NCBI GenBank assembly: GCA_039621445.1
Contig: CP154954.1
Span: 2,973,323 to 3,037,322 of the forward strand
Reading direction: 5' to 3'
Origin: Euglena gracilis
Lineage: Eukaryota > Euglenida > Euglenophyceae > Euglenales
Length of the DNA stretch: 64,000 bases
In this document: positions 32,201 to 44,176 of the stretch, in pieces
Position numbering within the stretch: the stretch's first letter is position 1
How the letters are laid out: each line of letters begins with the position of its first letter
Translations under genes and position numbers: made by a program
Notes under the pieces: generated by a model
What the model was told of the DNA's origin: nothing
The model's database searches: none
Seen by the model: only the letters and a program-made list of their open reading frames with translations

Positions 32201-32997
32201 CCGTATTTCCAGGAGCACCAATTTTTGGACCCGAAAAAGATTTTCCGGCGCCGGGTGTTTTTTTGACTCATTTTGGGACCCATATAGGGGGTCCCCCCCC
32301 AAACCCCCCAAAACCCCATTTTTTCACACCTTCCAAAAATTCAACATTTTCTCAAAAATGTTGATTTTGAGAGGTTTTTGAAGCAAAAAATGCCTTCGAA
32401 AGTCCAAAAAAATTTCAACGAGAAAAAATGTCAGTAAAATTTGACTGTGCCAAAATTTGTCCGCTTTTTTTGACCTTCGTTTTTTTCACCCCCCCCTAAA
32501 AACAACCAATTTTTAACCCTGAAATTTTTGAGATTTTTTTTTGCGAAAAAAAATGTGGGTTTCCATCAAAAAATCATGTGTTTTGGGTTCATTTTTCAAA
32601 AAAATTTCAAAGATTTTCCCGGCCAATCCCCGTTTTCCTGAAATCGGTGAAAGTGCTGTGGTGGGTGGGGGTTTCCCCCCACCCCCCACCAGGCCTTCCC
32701 GTTCTGCCCTGGGTTGCGGGAAGCAAGCGTCCCCCTCCTCTTCTAAAACACTTTCGGTGCTTGCCTGAAACTTCTTTTTGCAAAGAAATTCAGGTATGTC
32801 TTTTTATGTTTCAGACCAGGGCTGAACGCCGGGTCCGAATGATTGCACCGTTGTTTCGTTGGTGTGGGTGTCCCCTCCATGAAACCAAAGGGGGTTTCTG
32901 GACCCCCCACACTCGTGCGTTGGCCACCCGCTTAGGGACGAAAGACGCCTTTTTGTTGGCAGGGAGTTGGATTCTGTGTCTTTCAGAGGGCAGCGTG

Positions 32998-33145
32998 GTG
33001 CCCAGCACTGCACCCAAGTCCCGACCAATCCAAACAAAGAGGACCTCTTCCCCCTCGTCGTTTCCCCAACTCCCCTTACGGCTTTCAGTCCTTTCCTCCA
33101 TTCTGGACCTTGGGGGGCCCGATATCAGCAGGCTAACTCGAAGTT
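32998..33145 (+). repeat. Duplicated block B, second copy, after a splice-like site
   Basis: Partner of 14213-14330 in the frame STAPKSRPIQT...SSFPQLPLRLSVLSS. It is preceded by GTGTCTTTCAG (ending about 32986), a plausible 3' splice site, and the frame continues from EGSVVP before the shared part. Confidence 0.5.
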
Positions 33146-33719
33146 TACATGGTCCGAGCCACAGGGGCTGCAACTTGCATGTGGACTTGGCTTTTCTGAA
33201 TCGGTTGACTACCAATCTCCCCGCCCCCAGCTTAAGTCCATAGCCGCCAAAGTGGTTGAAATTACGAAAAAGAGGCCAAAAACAGCCAAAAATGGCCATA
33301 TACCCCTTTCTTGTGGCCAGGGGGCCGAAAAAAAAATGAGGGAATCCATTTCCACTGACCCCGGGTGAAAAAAAAAACAAGCCATCTATTCACACCGAAC
33401 CCCTCTCCTCCGCTGCCATCCCTCAAACATTTCAGAGACAACCAGGGTGCCACACCAGCCACGGACAGTCTGCCGCGGCTCCGTCACGACGATTTAGTTT
33501 CTCCGAGGACTTTGGCGTGCTTGTCTGGATTCCTTTGGTACTTTCCACTTTCCGCAAACGGACGGGGGTTTCGATGTCTTATCGAAATCTCTGTCATTTT
33601 AGGAATAGGGGTTAGAGTTGCAATTGTCGTTCAGAAGAGGGCCAACGCTAAATTTGGCCAAATTGGCTCTAAATTTAGCTGAATTAGGCCTAATTTTTGT
33701 CGAATTTTAGTCTTTATGG

Positions 33720-33800
33720 GATGAATCCTAACCCTAACCTTCCTAACCCTGACACTGACCCCATCCCGAACCAATAACCCAAAACCCCAACCCTAAACCT
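33720..33800 (+). repeat. Degenerate telomere-like CCTAACCCT patch
   Basis: A few CCTAACCC/CCCTAAAC words in degenerate context. Too short and irregular to be a telomere; at most an old interstitial remnant. Confidence 0.35.
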
Positions 33801-34476
33801 GGAGTTGGGATGCCAGTAGGTATTGCACATTTGTCCTGGATCTCCAGTGGGGAGTTCAAAAACACAGAGAATGTGGCTTCGGGCTCTCTTGTTAACGCAG
33901 GGACGGTCCAACCCTCCCCCTGCTTTTTCAAACCTCATCCCTGGGAGCGCGAAGCAGAGCACGTTCATACGGTCTGCAGCACACAGGCAAGGGTATTCAG
34001 CACACAGTCAGCAGTCATAGATAGACAGTCATAGATCGTGGCTGGCTGGTTTTCCGAAAGAGAGTGGCTGACTGGTTTTTAAAAAAGTGGAGTGACCCCC
34101 CCTCCCCCCCGGGGGTCGGTAAAAAATTGTTTGGTGGGTATCACAAGTTCACAATTTAAGAGTCGCAAGAACCTGTTGTACAGAGAAAATCCTGTGAAAT
34201 ATTGCTGTGGTAGGAACCGCGTTCCCCTGGAAAGCATAGAATATGAAAGCATTCTTGCCGCCGTTCAGACAAGAGCGTCCGAACCACTTGCACCCTCCCC
34301 AAAGCCATTCTTGCTCAAAATGGACTTTGATTTTGTTTCAAGTTCACCGCGGTGCCAGGGAACCCAGAATCCAAGGGCTCTCGCCTGGTCCCCCCCTAAG
34401 GACCGTCCCCTTGTCTGACACAAGTGCCCTTGACACCCCCCCCCCCCCTGTGTCAACGCACATTCCTGGAACATTT

Positions 34477-34592
34477 CTGTGCCTTGGGGGTTAGCAGCCT
34501 TGCTGCCTTCGGAGGACAGGACTGCCAGCTCCCTCCCCTCCCCAGAGCCGACACACCCTGGGGTGCTGGACTGCTGCCCGCCGCAATGGGCG
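34477..34592 (+). repeat. Duplicated block C, left part, second copy
   Basis: Partner of 14458-14615. The frame ...PGVLDCCPPQWA runs into the transposon at 34593. Confidence 0.55.
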
Positions 34593-34830
34593 CAGGGAAT
34601 TTCTTAAGCTGGACCCCACCCTATCCCGGGGGGGGGACGTCCGGTTTAGCAGGCCGGTCAGCCAGCCAGCCAGCCAGCCAGTCAGCCAGCCGGTTACCAC
34701 TCGACCCCCCTCCCCTGGGGGGGGGGGGAGTGGTAATAAAGTAAAACAAAGTAATGAGGGGGTCCAGCCAGCATTTTTTTCCAGCCAGCCGTTTGGACCC
34801 TGCCAGAGGGGGTTCTCAAGAAATTCGCTG
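34593..34830. mobile_element. Non-autonomous hAT-like transposon with 8-bp TSD (7/8)
   Basis: Left end CAGGGAATTTCTTAAG, right end in reverse complement CAGCGAATTTCTTGAG (14 of 16 match). Flanks are AATGGGCG and AATGGGCC, a target-site duplication with one difference. The interior has a GCCA microsatellite (34667-34692) and a TTACCACTC...GAGTGGTAA palindrome with C and G runs (34692-34738). No transposase. Confidence 0.8.
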
Positions 34831-34970
34831 AATGGGCCCCCTCCGAGGGCACCCAGGCTGACTGCGCTGCGTTCCCATCGGCTCCACTCGCCCGCCGATC
34901 CCTGCTTCATGTGGTCGGACATGGGGACATGCAAGGTTGCTTATTCCTGCCTCCCCTCCTGACTGCCTTT
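34831..34970 (+). repeat. Duplicated block C, right part, second copy
   Basis: Partner of 15001-15130. The frame resumes directly after the transposon with ...PSEGTQADCAAFPSAPLARR. Confidence 0.55.
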
Positions 34971-35106
34971 TTTTTGAACCCTCATCCCTTCTCTTGGCCT
35001 CTTTGTCTGGTTTCTTCTGGTTTTTGGGGGCATGGCCTTTGGATTTTTGTCCTAAATCTGGTGTTTTACCCTTTGTACCTGCCCAGGGAGAACCCCACCA
35101 AACCAG

Positions 35107-35402
35107 GCTTGTGCTTAGTCGGGTGCCTACCCCACGGGGGGGGGGGGGGGTGCTAGGGGCAGGCACCCCATGGCACCCGATCCGACCCCCCCCCAGGGGG
35201 GGTTAGGATTTTGGGGGGTGCTTGCCCATAGCAGGCAACCCCCCTCTGACCCCGGCGCCGAAGGTGCTGGGGGCCTGGGAAAGGCCATTTTCAATGAAGA
35301 TTTTCTGGCCCCCCCGGACCCCCCCCCCCTGGGGGTGCCTGCTAGGGGCAGGCACTCTATAGCACCCACCCACCCTACCCCCCTGGTCGGTAAGCACAAG
35401 CA
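35107..35402. repeat. Inverted-repeat insertion between blocks C and D
   Basis: CTTGTGCTTAGTCGG on the left and CCGGTAAGCACAAG-like sequence on the right form imperfect inverted repeats. The interior repeats GCTAGGGGCAGGCAC twice, with C/G runs. It is absent from the first duplicated region, where blocks C and D are closer. No target duplication found. Confidence 0.45.
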
Positions 35403-37519
35403 TGCACCAAACACCTGTGGCATGACTGGGCGTAAGCACCGATTTGCTAGGCAACTGTATGGATGGGATTGGATCTCGGCCAGAGCACAGCATTGCTGTA
35501 GCTGCAACTGACGTGGTCCTCTCCCACGCACCCCTGTTGCATGACGTACGTGGCGGCCAGGCAGATGCTCTGAAAGATGGGGAACTGATGTCGCAGTGAG
35601 GGTCTGCCTGCCCCTGATCCCCCTCAGATGGGTCCCAGCCTGCCTCCCCCTGTGTCACCCGGAAGTAAGCCAGCCTACCATACGGTGCACAATCCGTACT
35701 CTTTTGAAGGTCCTTGGGCCATATGCCGGAGGGTTTTCAAACAACTTGCAGAGTAAACGGAGGCATTGTTGAAAGAAGGAATGGATTCATTTCCTGAATC
35801 ACCATTTCAATCTGTGTTCCTTTAATTTACTGATTTGCAGGATTTTTGTCACCCAATAAATTGGGTTTTGTCTGCCAGAACTGCACATCCCTGTTACACA
35901 CACATTGAGGACCACAGCACCTCCTCATGTCAAGGAAACTGCCTTTTTTGTATCCCCGCCAGAATTAAGTGCCAATGGCTCTTCCTCGTTTCCTAACCGC
36001 CCAGGGACCCTTGCGATGGCCCTCAATACGTGGTCCAAGCGACCTCGTGATTGAGTCCAAGGACCAACAGCCTGCGCAATCATCTTCCTCTTGTGGAGGC
36101 CATGGTTTTTGGGTGATCAAACCGCAGTGAGAAAAACATTACCATGGTATCGTGCCGTTGAAACAGCGGTTGTTGAGACCCCCCCTGTCAAGGGCACTTT
36201 CCTTGAACACTTGGCTTGTCTTGGACAAGAGGGGGAGGGTACCTGTTAAGTGCTGAGTTTAAACTATCGAGTGTATTTTTCACTGGTCCTTGAGGGGGGG
36301 GGGGTCCCACAATTATCAGCATTTTGACCAATTGTTTGGAATCGTGTTTTTGCGTCCGAAAGCCTCCTGGTGCACCAGGTTGGTGGACACCCAGCCTTTT
36401 GACCTCAAAGCTCTAGTCACATGCAAAAAAAAGTCCCACATCATCTAGGCATCTATCGTAGCTTATTGTGCTTGGGAGTGGGGTGCACTTTCGCAAAAAG
36501 TAATACCAGAGGTGGGAATTTGGGGTTGAAGAAAAGATTGGATGAGCAAAAAAATGGCCTTAAAAAGGATCGGTGGTGTGTCGGCCAAAGTCGCAATCAT
36601 ATTCGGAGACCAGAACGCTATGAAAAAAGGGGATAGAAAATTTTTTAAAAATATGTGGAAGACAAGCTGTGTGGTTATCTCCAGCGTGCCCATAAATTCT
36701 CATACCCACGTCCACAGAGAATTTTCATCCCCTGAAAAAAGAAATGGGAAAAAAGAATGGCACCCCACACTCCACAGAACCATGCTGAAGAACCTCAGAG
36801 TTGCGAGTACCGGTGGAGCACTTAGAACTGAGTAGCACCACCTCAAAATGAGGTCATGCCAAACCCCAGGGTTTACCCCCAGCTCCCTCGAAAGAAATCC
36901 ATCAAGTCCCTACAAGCACATCAGCCTGCCAATTCTTGCTCGCGGTTAGAAAACACTCTGACTGCACAACATCCGACCTGCAACTGGTGCGCGTGCTCAA
37001 TGGGGTTAAAATCAGGGCCTGTTTTTTTTTCTTTCAAGTGGAGTGTTCGCAGTGGATGGGGTCACCAATTTCACCAAGATTTCACTTGTGAGAAGGCCAA
37101 TAAAATACGCCCAAACGCGATACATTTCGGCAATTTTTATGTCTCTGTATCTGTATCTGTATCACTCGATGCCAAACCATATTTCTGCAATCCCGCAGCG
37201 GTGCAATCTGGATTAAGCAGTCGCAATTGCCCGACAAAGCACCAATCCACCAGGCGCAACTCTGAGATGGGATTTGGGCTGGTTCTGTGGAATGTGCGGG
37301 GCCATCATCGCACATACCCGGGAAAACGTCCCCTGTGCCAACCCTGAACCGCCTTCAAAGCAACCTTCCACCTACCTTGTAAACCAGGTTTTGTGCTGAG
37401 CTCTTCATGTGTCTGATGGTGCCATGCTGCAGCAGACGTTTGAGGCTTGTGGCAGCCAGGGCGGCCCAGCCCGGCCCCAGGGTTGTATGGGAAGCTCTGC
37501 AGACATGAAGAAGGTGATA

Positions 37520-37880
37520 GGGGGGAGTCGCCGAGCTCTTATCCCTTTATGGGTAAGAGCGAAGCTTACCCCTGGGGAAATGGGGGGGGGGTTCGAACCG
37601 CCCCCCCCCCCCCCCCCCCCCCGGGTCGGGGCCACCTCAGGAACCGGCGGATTATCACCATGATCCCAGCTCCGTTCCCGGAATTTTTTTTTCAGTCGCG
37701 ACTGGATTTCTAGTTTCCAAATCACCTCCGTTTGACCCCCAACTCCCCGCCAGGCCCCAAGTATTCAGACGCGAAGGGGTCCAAACTGGGTAGGATTGGC
37801 CCGCCCCGCCCCCCCCCTTCCGACTCTGCCATTTCGCCAGGGTCCAAAAATGGGTCACCCGTCGGTCAAAAATTCGATTT
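37520..37880 (+). repeat. Diverged solitary copy of the tandem-array unit
   Basis: Aligns with 50610-50900: the GCTCTTA hairpin, a G/C-run tract, GATTATC, GATTTC and CTAGTTTCC words, then CCCCAACTCC-CGCCAG. It contains GGTTCGAACC (37590) where the array has GGTCCGACC. The hairpin stem differs from that of the array by a paired change (CCC/GGG instead of CTC/GAG). Confidence 0.65.
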
Positions 37881-38729
37881 TTCGAAAATATCTAGAGAAA
37901 GCGTACATATTCCGGAAATGCGGTCTGACGAAATTACCCCCCGGAGGCCCTCCATCGCCCCCCTCAGCCCGTGGCCGACTACACCCCCAGCCCTCCAAGC
38001 CATTCTCTCTTTTATAACCAGGCACTCCATCCATGCCCTTTCCCCCCCTACTTTTGGGTCCGTTACAAATCCGACTTTTTTTTCTTTTTCCTTTTTTTTC
38101 CTACCTCATAGACATTTCCTTTTCTCGCAAGTCCTCTACAATTTGCCCACCTTCTGTAACCCCATTCAACGGATTCCCTCACCACCCCCCCCCCCCCCAC
38201 CCACCACAACTTTCCCCTAATGGGCTTCTTTTCCATTTTCCCTCTTTTTTTTTTCTCGAACCCTTACCGAACCTGCCCCTACCTTCAGGTTGGTCTTCCG
38301 AGGACCATTGTCTTCCAGCAACCCAGCTCCACGAGTTAGGTCCCGTTCTTTTCATCTCCGTATTTTAAACATCTTTTACCCTTTTTTGTTCCCCCCCCAC
38401 CCCCCTTCCCTTGTCCTCAGTCTTGCCCCCCCTCCCTGCAGGGCCCTTCCGTTATTTTGGTTATTTCTTTTGTTCCTCTTTTCCAATCCATTTTGTATTT
38501 CAGCCTCCTGGGTTTTTCTCCACCCCCCCTCTCTTTCCGACTTCTAGGTCAAAATTTATTTTTTAAAATATTTATTTCTTTTTTCCTTTATTTTGTCACC
38601 CCGGGAGTTTCACCGTTTTGGCCGCCGACACGCCTGGCCCGTGTTCCGGCACGCTTTTGCGGCGGCCCAAAATGGCCATTTTGGGTGTTTTTTTTGGGCC
38701 GTTTTTTGGTCAAAAATCGATTTTTCCAA

Positions 38730-39480
38730 ATTATCTCGACAATGAAGCAAAATCAAAGAAAATGTCCGCAGAGTAAAAATGAAGCCCTTGGAATGCCCTA
38801 ACCCCCCCCCCAAAAAAATAAGACCCGGGTCTTATTTTTGGGTCCGTTGCTGGAAGCCTGCAGGGGGGGTCTTATTTTTGGGGGGGGTCTTATTTTTGGA
38901 TTTTTTCTTGACCGACCCGGGTCCGAAAAAAACACCATTTTTCAGGTTCCCAAGAGGACTATAATTTTTGTCTCGGCGCTTCGCGCCATGTGAAAATTAG
39001 TGTAAATTGACATTTACCGTGTTTTTTGAACTTCAAAAATCCGAAAATTTTTGAAATTTCATCATTTTTGTGTATGAAATTGGGTTTTTTGGTCATTTTT
39101 CAGGGGAAAAGTTCACCGTCCCCGGCGCTTCGCGCCGTAAAGGGGGGTCTTATTTATGGGGGGGGGTCTTATTTTTGGATTTTTGCTCGATCGGCCCAGG
39201 GGGAGTCTTATTTTTGTGGGGGGTCTTATTTTTTGGGTGGGTCTTATTTTTGGGGGGGGGTTTATCCAACCGTGTTTTTTTCTTTTCCCCCCCAACCCTT
39301 CGTGTAGCCATAGAGTTACGGCATTTTTTTCGGCCAGTTTCGGCCCATTTCTGGGCCATTTTGGGCTTTTTTGGGGGCCAGAAAAATCGATGTTTCCAAA
39401 ATATCTCGGAAATGAAGCGAAATCAGAGGAAATGTCCAGAGACCTAAATTGAAGCCCGTGGAATGCCCTATCTAATGGTA
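38730..39480 (+). repeat. Two ~660-bp-spaced copies of a mixed module with GTCTTATTTTT words
   Basis: ATCTCG-AATGAAGC-AAATCA followed by AATGTCC, TGAAGCCC-TGGAATGCCCTA occurs at 38731-38805 and 39400-39475. Between them are several G-run GTCTTATTTTT modules (38802-38935, 39137-39262) and two GGCGC-TTC-GCGCC mini-hairpins (38975, 39123). Confidence 0.65.
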
Positions 39481-39709
39481 CCCGATATCTTCCTGCCAAA
39501 CCCCGAGATGTGGCTGATTTATGGCATAAAACAGCATGGCAGGCTTCCGATTCTGCCGTTTTCGGCCATTTTTCGGGGGAAAAATCAAAAAATTTTCCCC
39601 AAACAATCATTTTGGGCTTTCCAGACCGGCGGCCTGCTGCTTCATTTTTCCTTCTGGGGGTGGTTATAAGTCATGGTTTGGTAGTTGGGCCCAATGGGGG
39701 GGGTATAAG

Positions 39710-40152
39710 CAGGGGGGGGGAATGCAACTTGCATAATTTGCATTTTTTTGCATAATCAGGTTTTCCTGAAATTTGCATTTTTATGCTTTTTTTTTTGCAT
39801 TTTTTGCATAAAATATTTTGCCCTGGAAAAATTTTTTGTAGTTGGTTGCCGTATGTTTGGAATTTTTTGCATTTTTTTGCATTTTTTTTCATAAAATATT
39901 TTGCCCTTGAGAAAAATTTTGTAGTTGGTTGGCATATGTTTGGATTTTTTTTTGCATTTTTTTGCGTTTTTTTTTGCATAAAATATTTTGCCCTGGAAAT
40001 TTTTTTGATTTTAGGCAGCAAAGCTCTGTCATATTCCAGCTTTTTCTCAAGGTTTTCATGCAAGTTGCATTTTTTTTTTCTTTTTTTTTTTTTTTTTTTG
40101 CATTTTTTTTGATTTGCATAATTTGCAGGGCCAAGTTGCATTTCCCCCCCTG
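39710..40152. mobile_element. Non-autonomous transposon, CAGGGGG ends, TSD GTATAAG
   Basis: Left end CAGGGGGGGGGAATGCAACT, right end in reverse complement CAGGGGGGGAAATGCAACTT. Both flanks are GTATAAG (39703-39709 and 40153-40159). It contains three tandem copies of a ~70-90-nt unit (GCATAAAATATTTTGCCCT, GTAGTTGGTTG). It has inserted into a TTATAA-type C/G-run module, so that family is older. CAGGG tips suggest hAT, although only 7 nt of the duplication match. Confidence 0.8.
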
Positions 40153-40185
40153 GTATAAGTGGGGGGGGTTATGGGATGGGGCAGG

Positions 40186-42270
40186 CAGACCTGTACCTAT
40201 ATTTTTTGAGATTTTTCACATTCTTGTTGAAAAATCACATTTCCCGAGTCGAAAAAAATTGCTTGCATTTCTGTGGCTGCTGATCGCAAATGTGTGGAAA
40301 AACCACATTTTCGGATTTTTGTGTTGGCTACCCGGACAAGCACTGCACCCTTGACCTATCTTTATAGGGACCTTTCACCTCCCTCTGTACTCACTGATTT
40401 GACAGGTGACAGTTTCCCGAAAATTGATAATTTACCGGGCACACTGTAGATTTATTGAATATGTTAAGATTTTTCATCTGTATACAAGGATTTTATACAA
40501 GGATATACAAGAAAAAAATTGGGACTTACCTAAGGAGCCCAATTGCCTGAGAGCATTGGACATTCACAGGTTGCCCCACTCTCCTCGTTTGTTTCAGGGT
40601 CTGCTCTTGCTTTTGGATTGTCCCATCCCTGATTGCCAGCAGAAGTCGGCAACCGCTGCTACAGGATGGTTGCTGCCATGGAGTGTTATCCTTCCGCTGA
40701 GCCATGTCGCACCCACAATCTTTATATTGGGTGAATCTAGGGCAGCTCTCAACACGTGCAATACATTTTAGTTATGGTGAGGGCGCCAACTCCCCATTAT
40801 AGCCCTGATCTATGAAGCTCCCCACCTCTGTGAGGGGACTCTGAAGATTTTTTGTAGTTGCAAAACCTCAATTAGCTGATTTTTTTTGCAGTTTTTATGA
40901 AATGAATGAATGCTGTTTTGACCAGTTTTCTCTCCGCAAAAAATATCACGGATTTTCCCATCTCTGCCTGGATGTTTGTTTGTTTGTCAATATGTGTGTC
41001 TGAGTGTCTGTATCTGTCTTTTGGACATCTTCAGGGAAAAAAGCGTGCAAAAGTGTGCTAAAAAATGCAAAGAAAAATCCTGAAAAAAAAAATGAGAATG
41101 TTGGGAAAAAAGAATTAAAGGGAAAAACACACAAAAAACCATGCAAATGCAAAACTCTTCCAAAAATGCAAAAAAAAGTGTGCAAAACGGAAGAAAATTT
41201 GCAAGTGAATGGAAGAGTACTGCTTTCCACTGCAGAAAAAGGGCAATTGACCACGCCAGGACCTCACCAGCAGGTGGGGACCTGGTTTAAGGGTCCTCAG
41301 GTTGGGGTTTGGTTTGAGCTAGGGTTTGGGTTACGTTCAGGATTGTCGGTCGATGCCACATTTAATCCTATCTAATCCATGGCATAATCATCCTTGCCCT
41401 GATTCATAAAGCAGCAGGCAAGTCGAATCTGGACAGCTGAAAGGGCGGTTTGGAAAATCAGATTCCTTGTTAAATCAGGGATTTCTTGAAGGTTGGACCC
41501 AGGGGGGGGGGCACTCAGGGGGAAATTCCACAGAAAAGGTTTGTCAAATAGGAGTAATGTGCGGTGTGAGTGCGTGTGCAATTTTTTTGTTGGCTTATAA
41601 TGGGCCCTGGGGCATCATTTCTCGGCCTTTTTTCCTGTTCCCCGAGTGTTAACGACCCAAGGCATCGTTTTGCTTGGTAAATGGTTGGGGAGCGATGGCA
41701 AAGGTTGGCTGTTTCAAAGGGAAAATGGGCCCCGAGCCCGCCACTGCTTTTTCAGGGTCGCTCTTTTGTGTGACCGAACCTGAAAGAAACCAGCAGCATC
41801 GACCTCCCACACCTCCCCCTCGATCGAAAGTTTATGATTTTTGCCCGCAGTATCGAAAATTCCACAGAAAAGATTTATCAAACGGGAGTAATGTTCGTGT
41901 GTGCGTGTGTGTGCAATCTTTTTCGGCTTGTAATGGTCCCTGGGGCATCATCCCTCGGCCTTTTTGGGGGCGGGTTTGTTGTTATTTTTTTTTTGGCTCG
42001 AGATCAAAGTGATAGATGGCCGGATGTGTTGCCCCCACAGTTCCCCCCCCCCCTCCACACCCCCCACACCTCACCCCCCCCCTGCTGCCACCCCACACAC
42101 GCCCTTCGCTGCCACCCCCCCCCTGTCACCCCACTCTTGGACCTCATTGAATGCCAAGTTTTTGGCATACAATTCATTTTTGTTGGCTCCTTTTTTGGCG
42201 TCATTTTTTGACACCGGCCTCGTCTGGGGGAGGGGATGCCCCCCCAGAACAAAAATGGCATCACTACTCT
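40186..42270 (+). repeat. 2-kb direct repeat, copy 1
   Basis: Nearly identical over most of its length to 62141-64000. It contains an internal diverged direct repeat (41521-41640 and 41860-41970: GAAATTCCACAGAAAAG, AGTAATGT, GCTT-TAATGG, CCCTGGGGCATCAT). The first of these and a segment at about 40690-40775 are missing from copy 2. No coding frame is convincing. Confidence 0.9.
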
Positions 42271-42659
42271 GTGCAAGGTGAGGCTCAAATGTCTTTTTGC
42301 GTTCCATTTTTTTGAGATCTTCCCGTTCATTTCCATGTGTCTTGCCATGCTCTGGCAAATTGGTCATCTGAGCCTCCACAGAGCCTCTGAGGAGCCGCTG
42401 TGGAGGCTGGTCGTTTGGAGCCTTCGCGGAGCCTCTGTGGAGACGCGGAGGCAACCCCCCAAAAAGGCAGGATTCAGATTTTGTTGTCGTGCCATCCCTT
42501 ACTCGAACTGACTCCTAACCCAGACATTTGTTGAAACATTAGAATCACAATTGCGCAAACGGTGCCTGTGAAGACTTGTAAAGACAATTGCCCAAACCAA
42601 TTGATACCACAAAGCTTGCACATCTGCAATTCTGCTAGCAATCCACTGAAAATTATTGT

Positions 42660-43160
42660 TTTTCACGGCATATGGCATGAGAAAGAAGAAACAAAGTCCT
42701 GAGTGTACTGATTGGGAACGTCCACGCTTTGCCATCCAGCGGGGACACAGCGATGTTGGTGATGCTGCACGAAGTCCGCCAGGACTGATTGCACTGGGCG
42801 CCTGGCCACCAGCGGGACGTAGCACAGCACCCTCTCCACGGAAGGGCACTTTGGGTACTCCGGGATGGCCACCAGGGTCGTCTGCACGATGGCCACGATG
42901 GCTAGGCGGTGCAGTCCTGGGTGCGGACAGGTTCGAAAGGGTGGAGCGCACCTGGTGCTTCTGCACTGGGCGCCTGGCCACCAGCGGGACGTAGCACAGC
43001 ACCCTCTCCATGGAAGGGCACTTTGGGTACTCCGGGATGGCCAGTGCAGTCCTGGGTGCGGACAGGTTCGAAAGGGTGGAGCGCATCTGGTGCTTCCAAA
43101 AGTTGTCGTACCACAGCACGCAGACTTTCCCCGCCTCTGCTGCCGCAGTTCCACCCGACA
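42660..43160 (-). pseudogene. Unrecognised coding-like relic with internal 136-bp duplication
   Basis: The minus frame reads VCVLWYDNFWKHQMRSTLSN and then LSAPRTALAIPEYPKC...VLCYVPLVARRPVQ. Modules at 42791-42871 and 42909-42962 recur at 42963-43043 and 43044-43097, so part of the protein is repeated in tandem. I do not recognise the family; the high nucleotide identity between the repeats suggests recent duplication. Confidence 0.4.
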
Positions 43161-43503
43161 CCCGTCCGCTCGCTCCTCGTGACCACTGATTTCAGTCGGG
43201 TTCAGTCAGGTGAATGCCGCCGGGACTCGGGCGTCTGCTGAATGACTCCTTCATCTGCATTGGACGTCCTCAGGGGCCACGATGGGCTGTTGCGCCATAC
43301 AGGTTGCCAGCACAAAAAACATACCCCCCAAAAGCAAATTCCCCTTTCCATTTTGTCCCCAGTTGCTCTCATGCCCCCAAAAATGAGCACTGCCGACAGA
43401 GCGGCTTTAAGCAAGCGCGTGGAGACGTATCTCTCTTTTGTTCCACCCTGGTCGCTCAATAAGATTGCAAATCATGAGAAAATATCCAAAGCTACAGTGC
43501 AAG

Positions 43504-43549
43504 GTATATACCCAGCTTGTACACAATTCACACCAGCCACTTATCCCAG
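43504..43549 (+). other. Predicted 46-nt intron in Tc1 relic
   Basis: GTATATACC at the 5' end and TTATCCCAG at the 3' end. Length 46 gives exactly the frame change needed to join TVQ with GMASRF, the usual Tc1 order. Confidence 0.65.
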
Positions 43550-43640
43550 GTATGGCATCCAGATTCAAAGAACGCGGCACGCTTGATCGCAAAGTTGGAT
43601 CGGGATCCAATCAGCAAAAGGCAAAGAAATATTCAGAACG

Positions 43641-43688
43641 GTGTGCGACGTTTGCAATAAATTATATTCCATTCCTTAATTCCCACAG
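43641..43688 (+). other. Predicted 48-nt intron in Tc1 relic
   Basis: GTGTGCGAC at the 5' end and AATTCCCACAG at the 3' end. Removal is frame-neutral and drops residues with no counterpart in Tc1 proteins. Less certain than the 46-nt intron. Confidence 0.45.
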
Positions 43689-43967
43689 GTTTCGAAGAGG
43701 TGTATTAAAAGTGGCAATGAAAAACCCTTTTTTGGAGTTGCAAACAAATCGCCGACGAGCATTTCCTCCGAGTTAGCACCGCATTGTTAGCCCGTCCAGC
43801 AGGGGCAGTGGTTAAGGCGTGTTTGTCAATCGTTATGCATATGCTTTTTTTGTGTGAATTTCAGATACCGCCAAAACCATCTCCAGAATTCATCCGTACA
43901 ATTCTACGGAAGGCGGGCTTGTGCTGCCAAACCGCAGCAAGGAAGCCATTACTGTCCTCGGTGAACA

Positions 43968-44176
43968 GTTTGGGTTTGGTAACAATTCTTTCCCCTAGCA
44001 AAAAGGGGGCACGGGGTGCCAGCCCGTGGTTTCCCTGGAGACCAGAGATCTCAGGCCTAACCACCCCTGCTCTTCCCCTGACAGGGTTCTCCGGCTAGCC
44101 TCCGCCACCGGCCCCCCCCCCCAAACCACATGGCCGCGCCGTTCAGCCTCATGCAGCAGCTCCCCGGTAAGTCCGA
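43968..44176 (+). repeat. Dispersed repeat inserted in the Tc1 relic, with MAAPFSL start
   Basis: Copy of 29806-30019. The MAAPFSLMQQLPG frame starts at ATG 44130 and is cut by the junction with Tc1 sequence at 44176/44177, directly after GGTAAGTCCGA. Confidence 0.8.

Noticed and set aside
41295-41345. GGGTTTGGGTTA-like telomeric words (also 63200-63245 and 29800-29820)
   Set aside because: Only a few degenerate units, and duplicated with the surrounding 2-kb repeat.
43806-43826. GCAGTGGTTAAGGCG, resembling a tRNA D-arm
   Set aside because: No anticodon or T arm follows; it lies in a candidate intron of the Tc1 relic.
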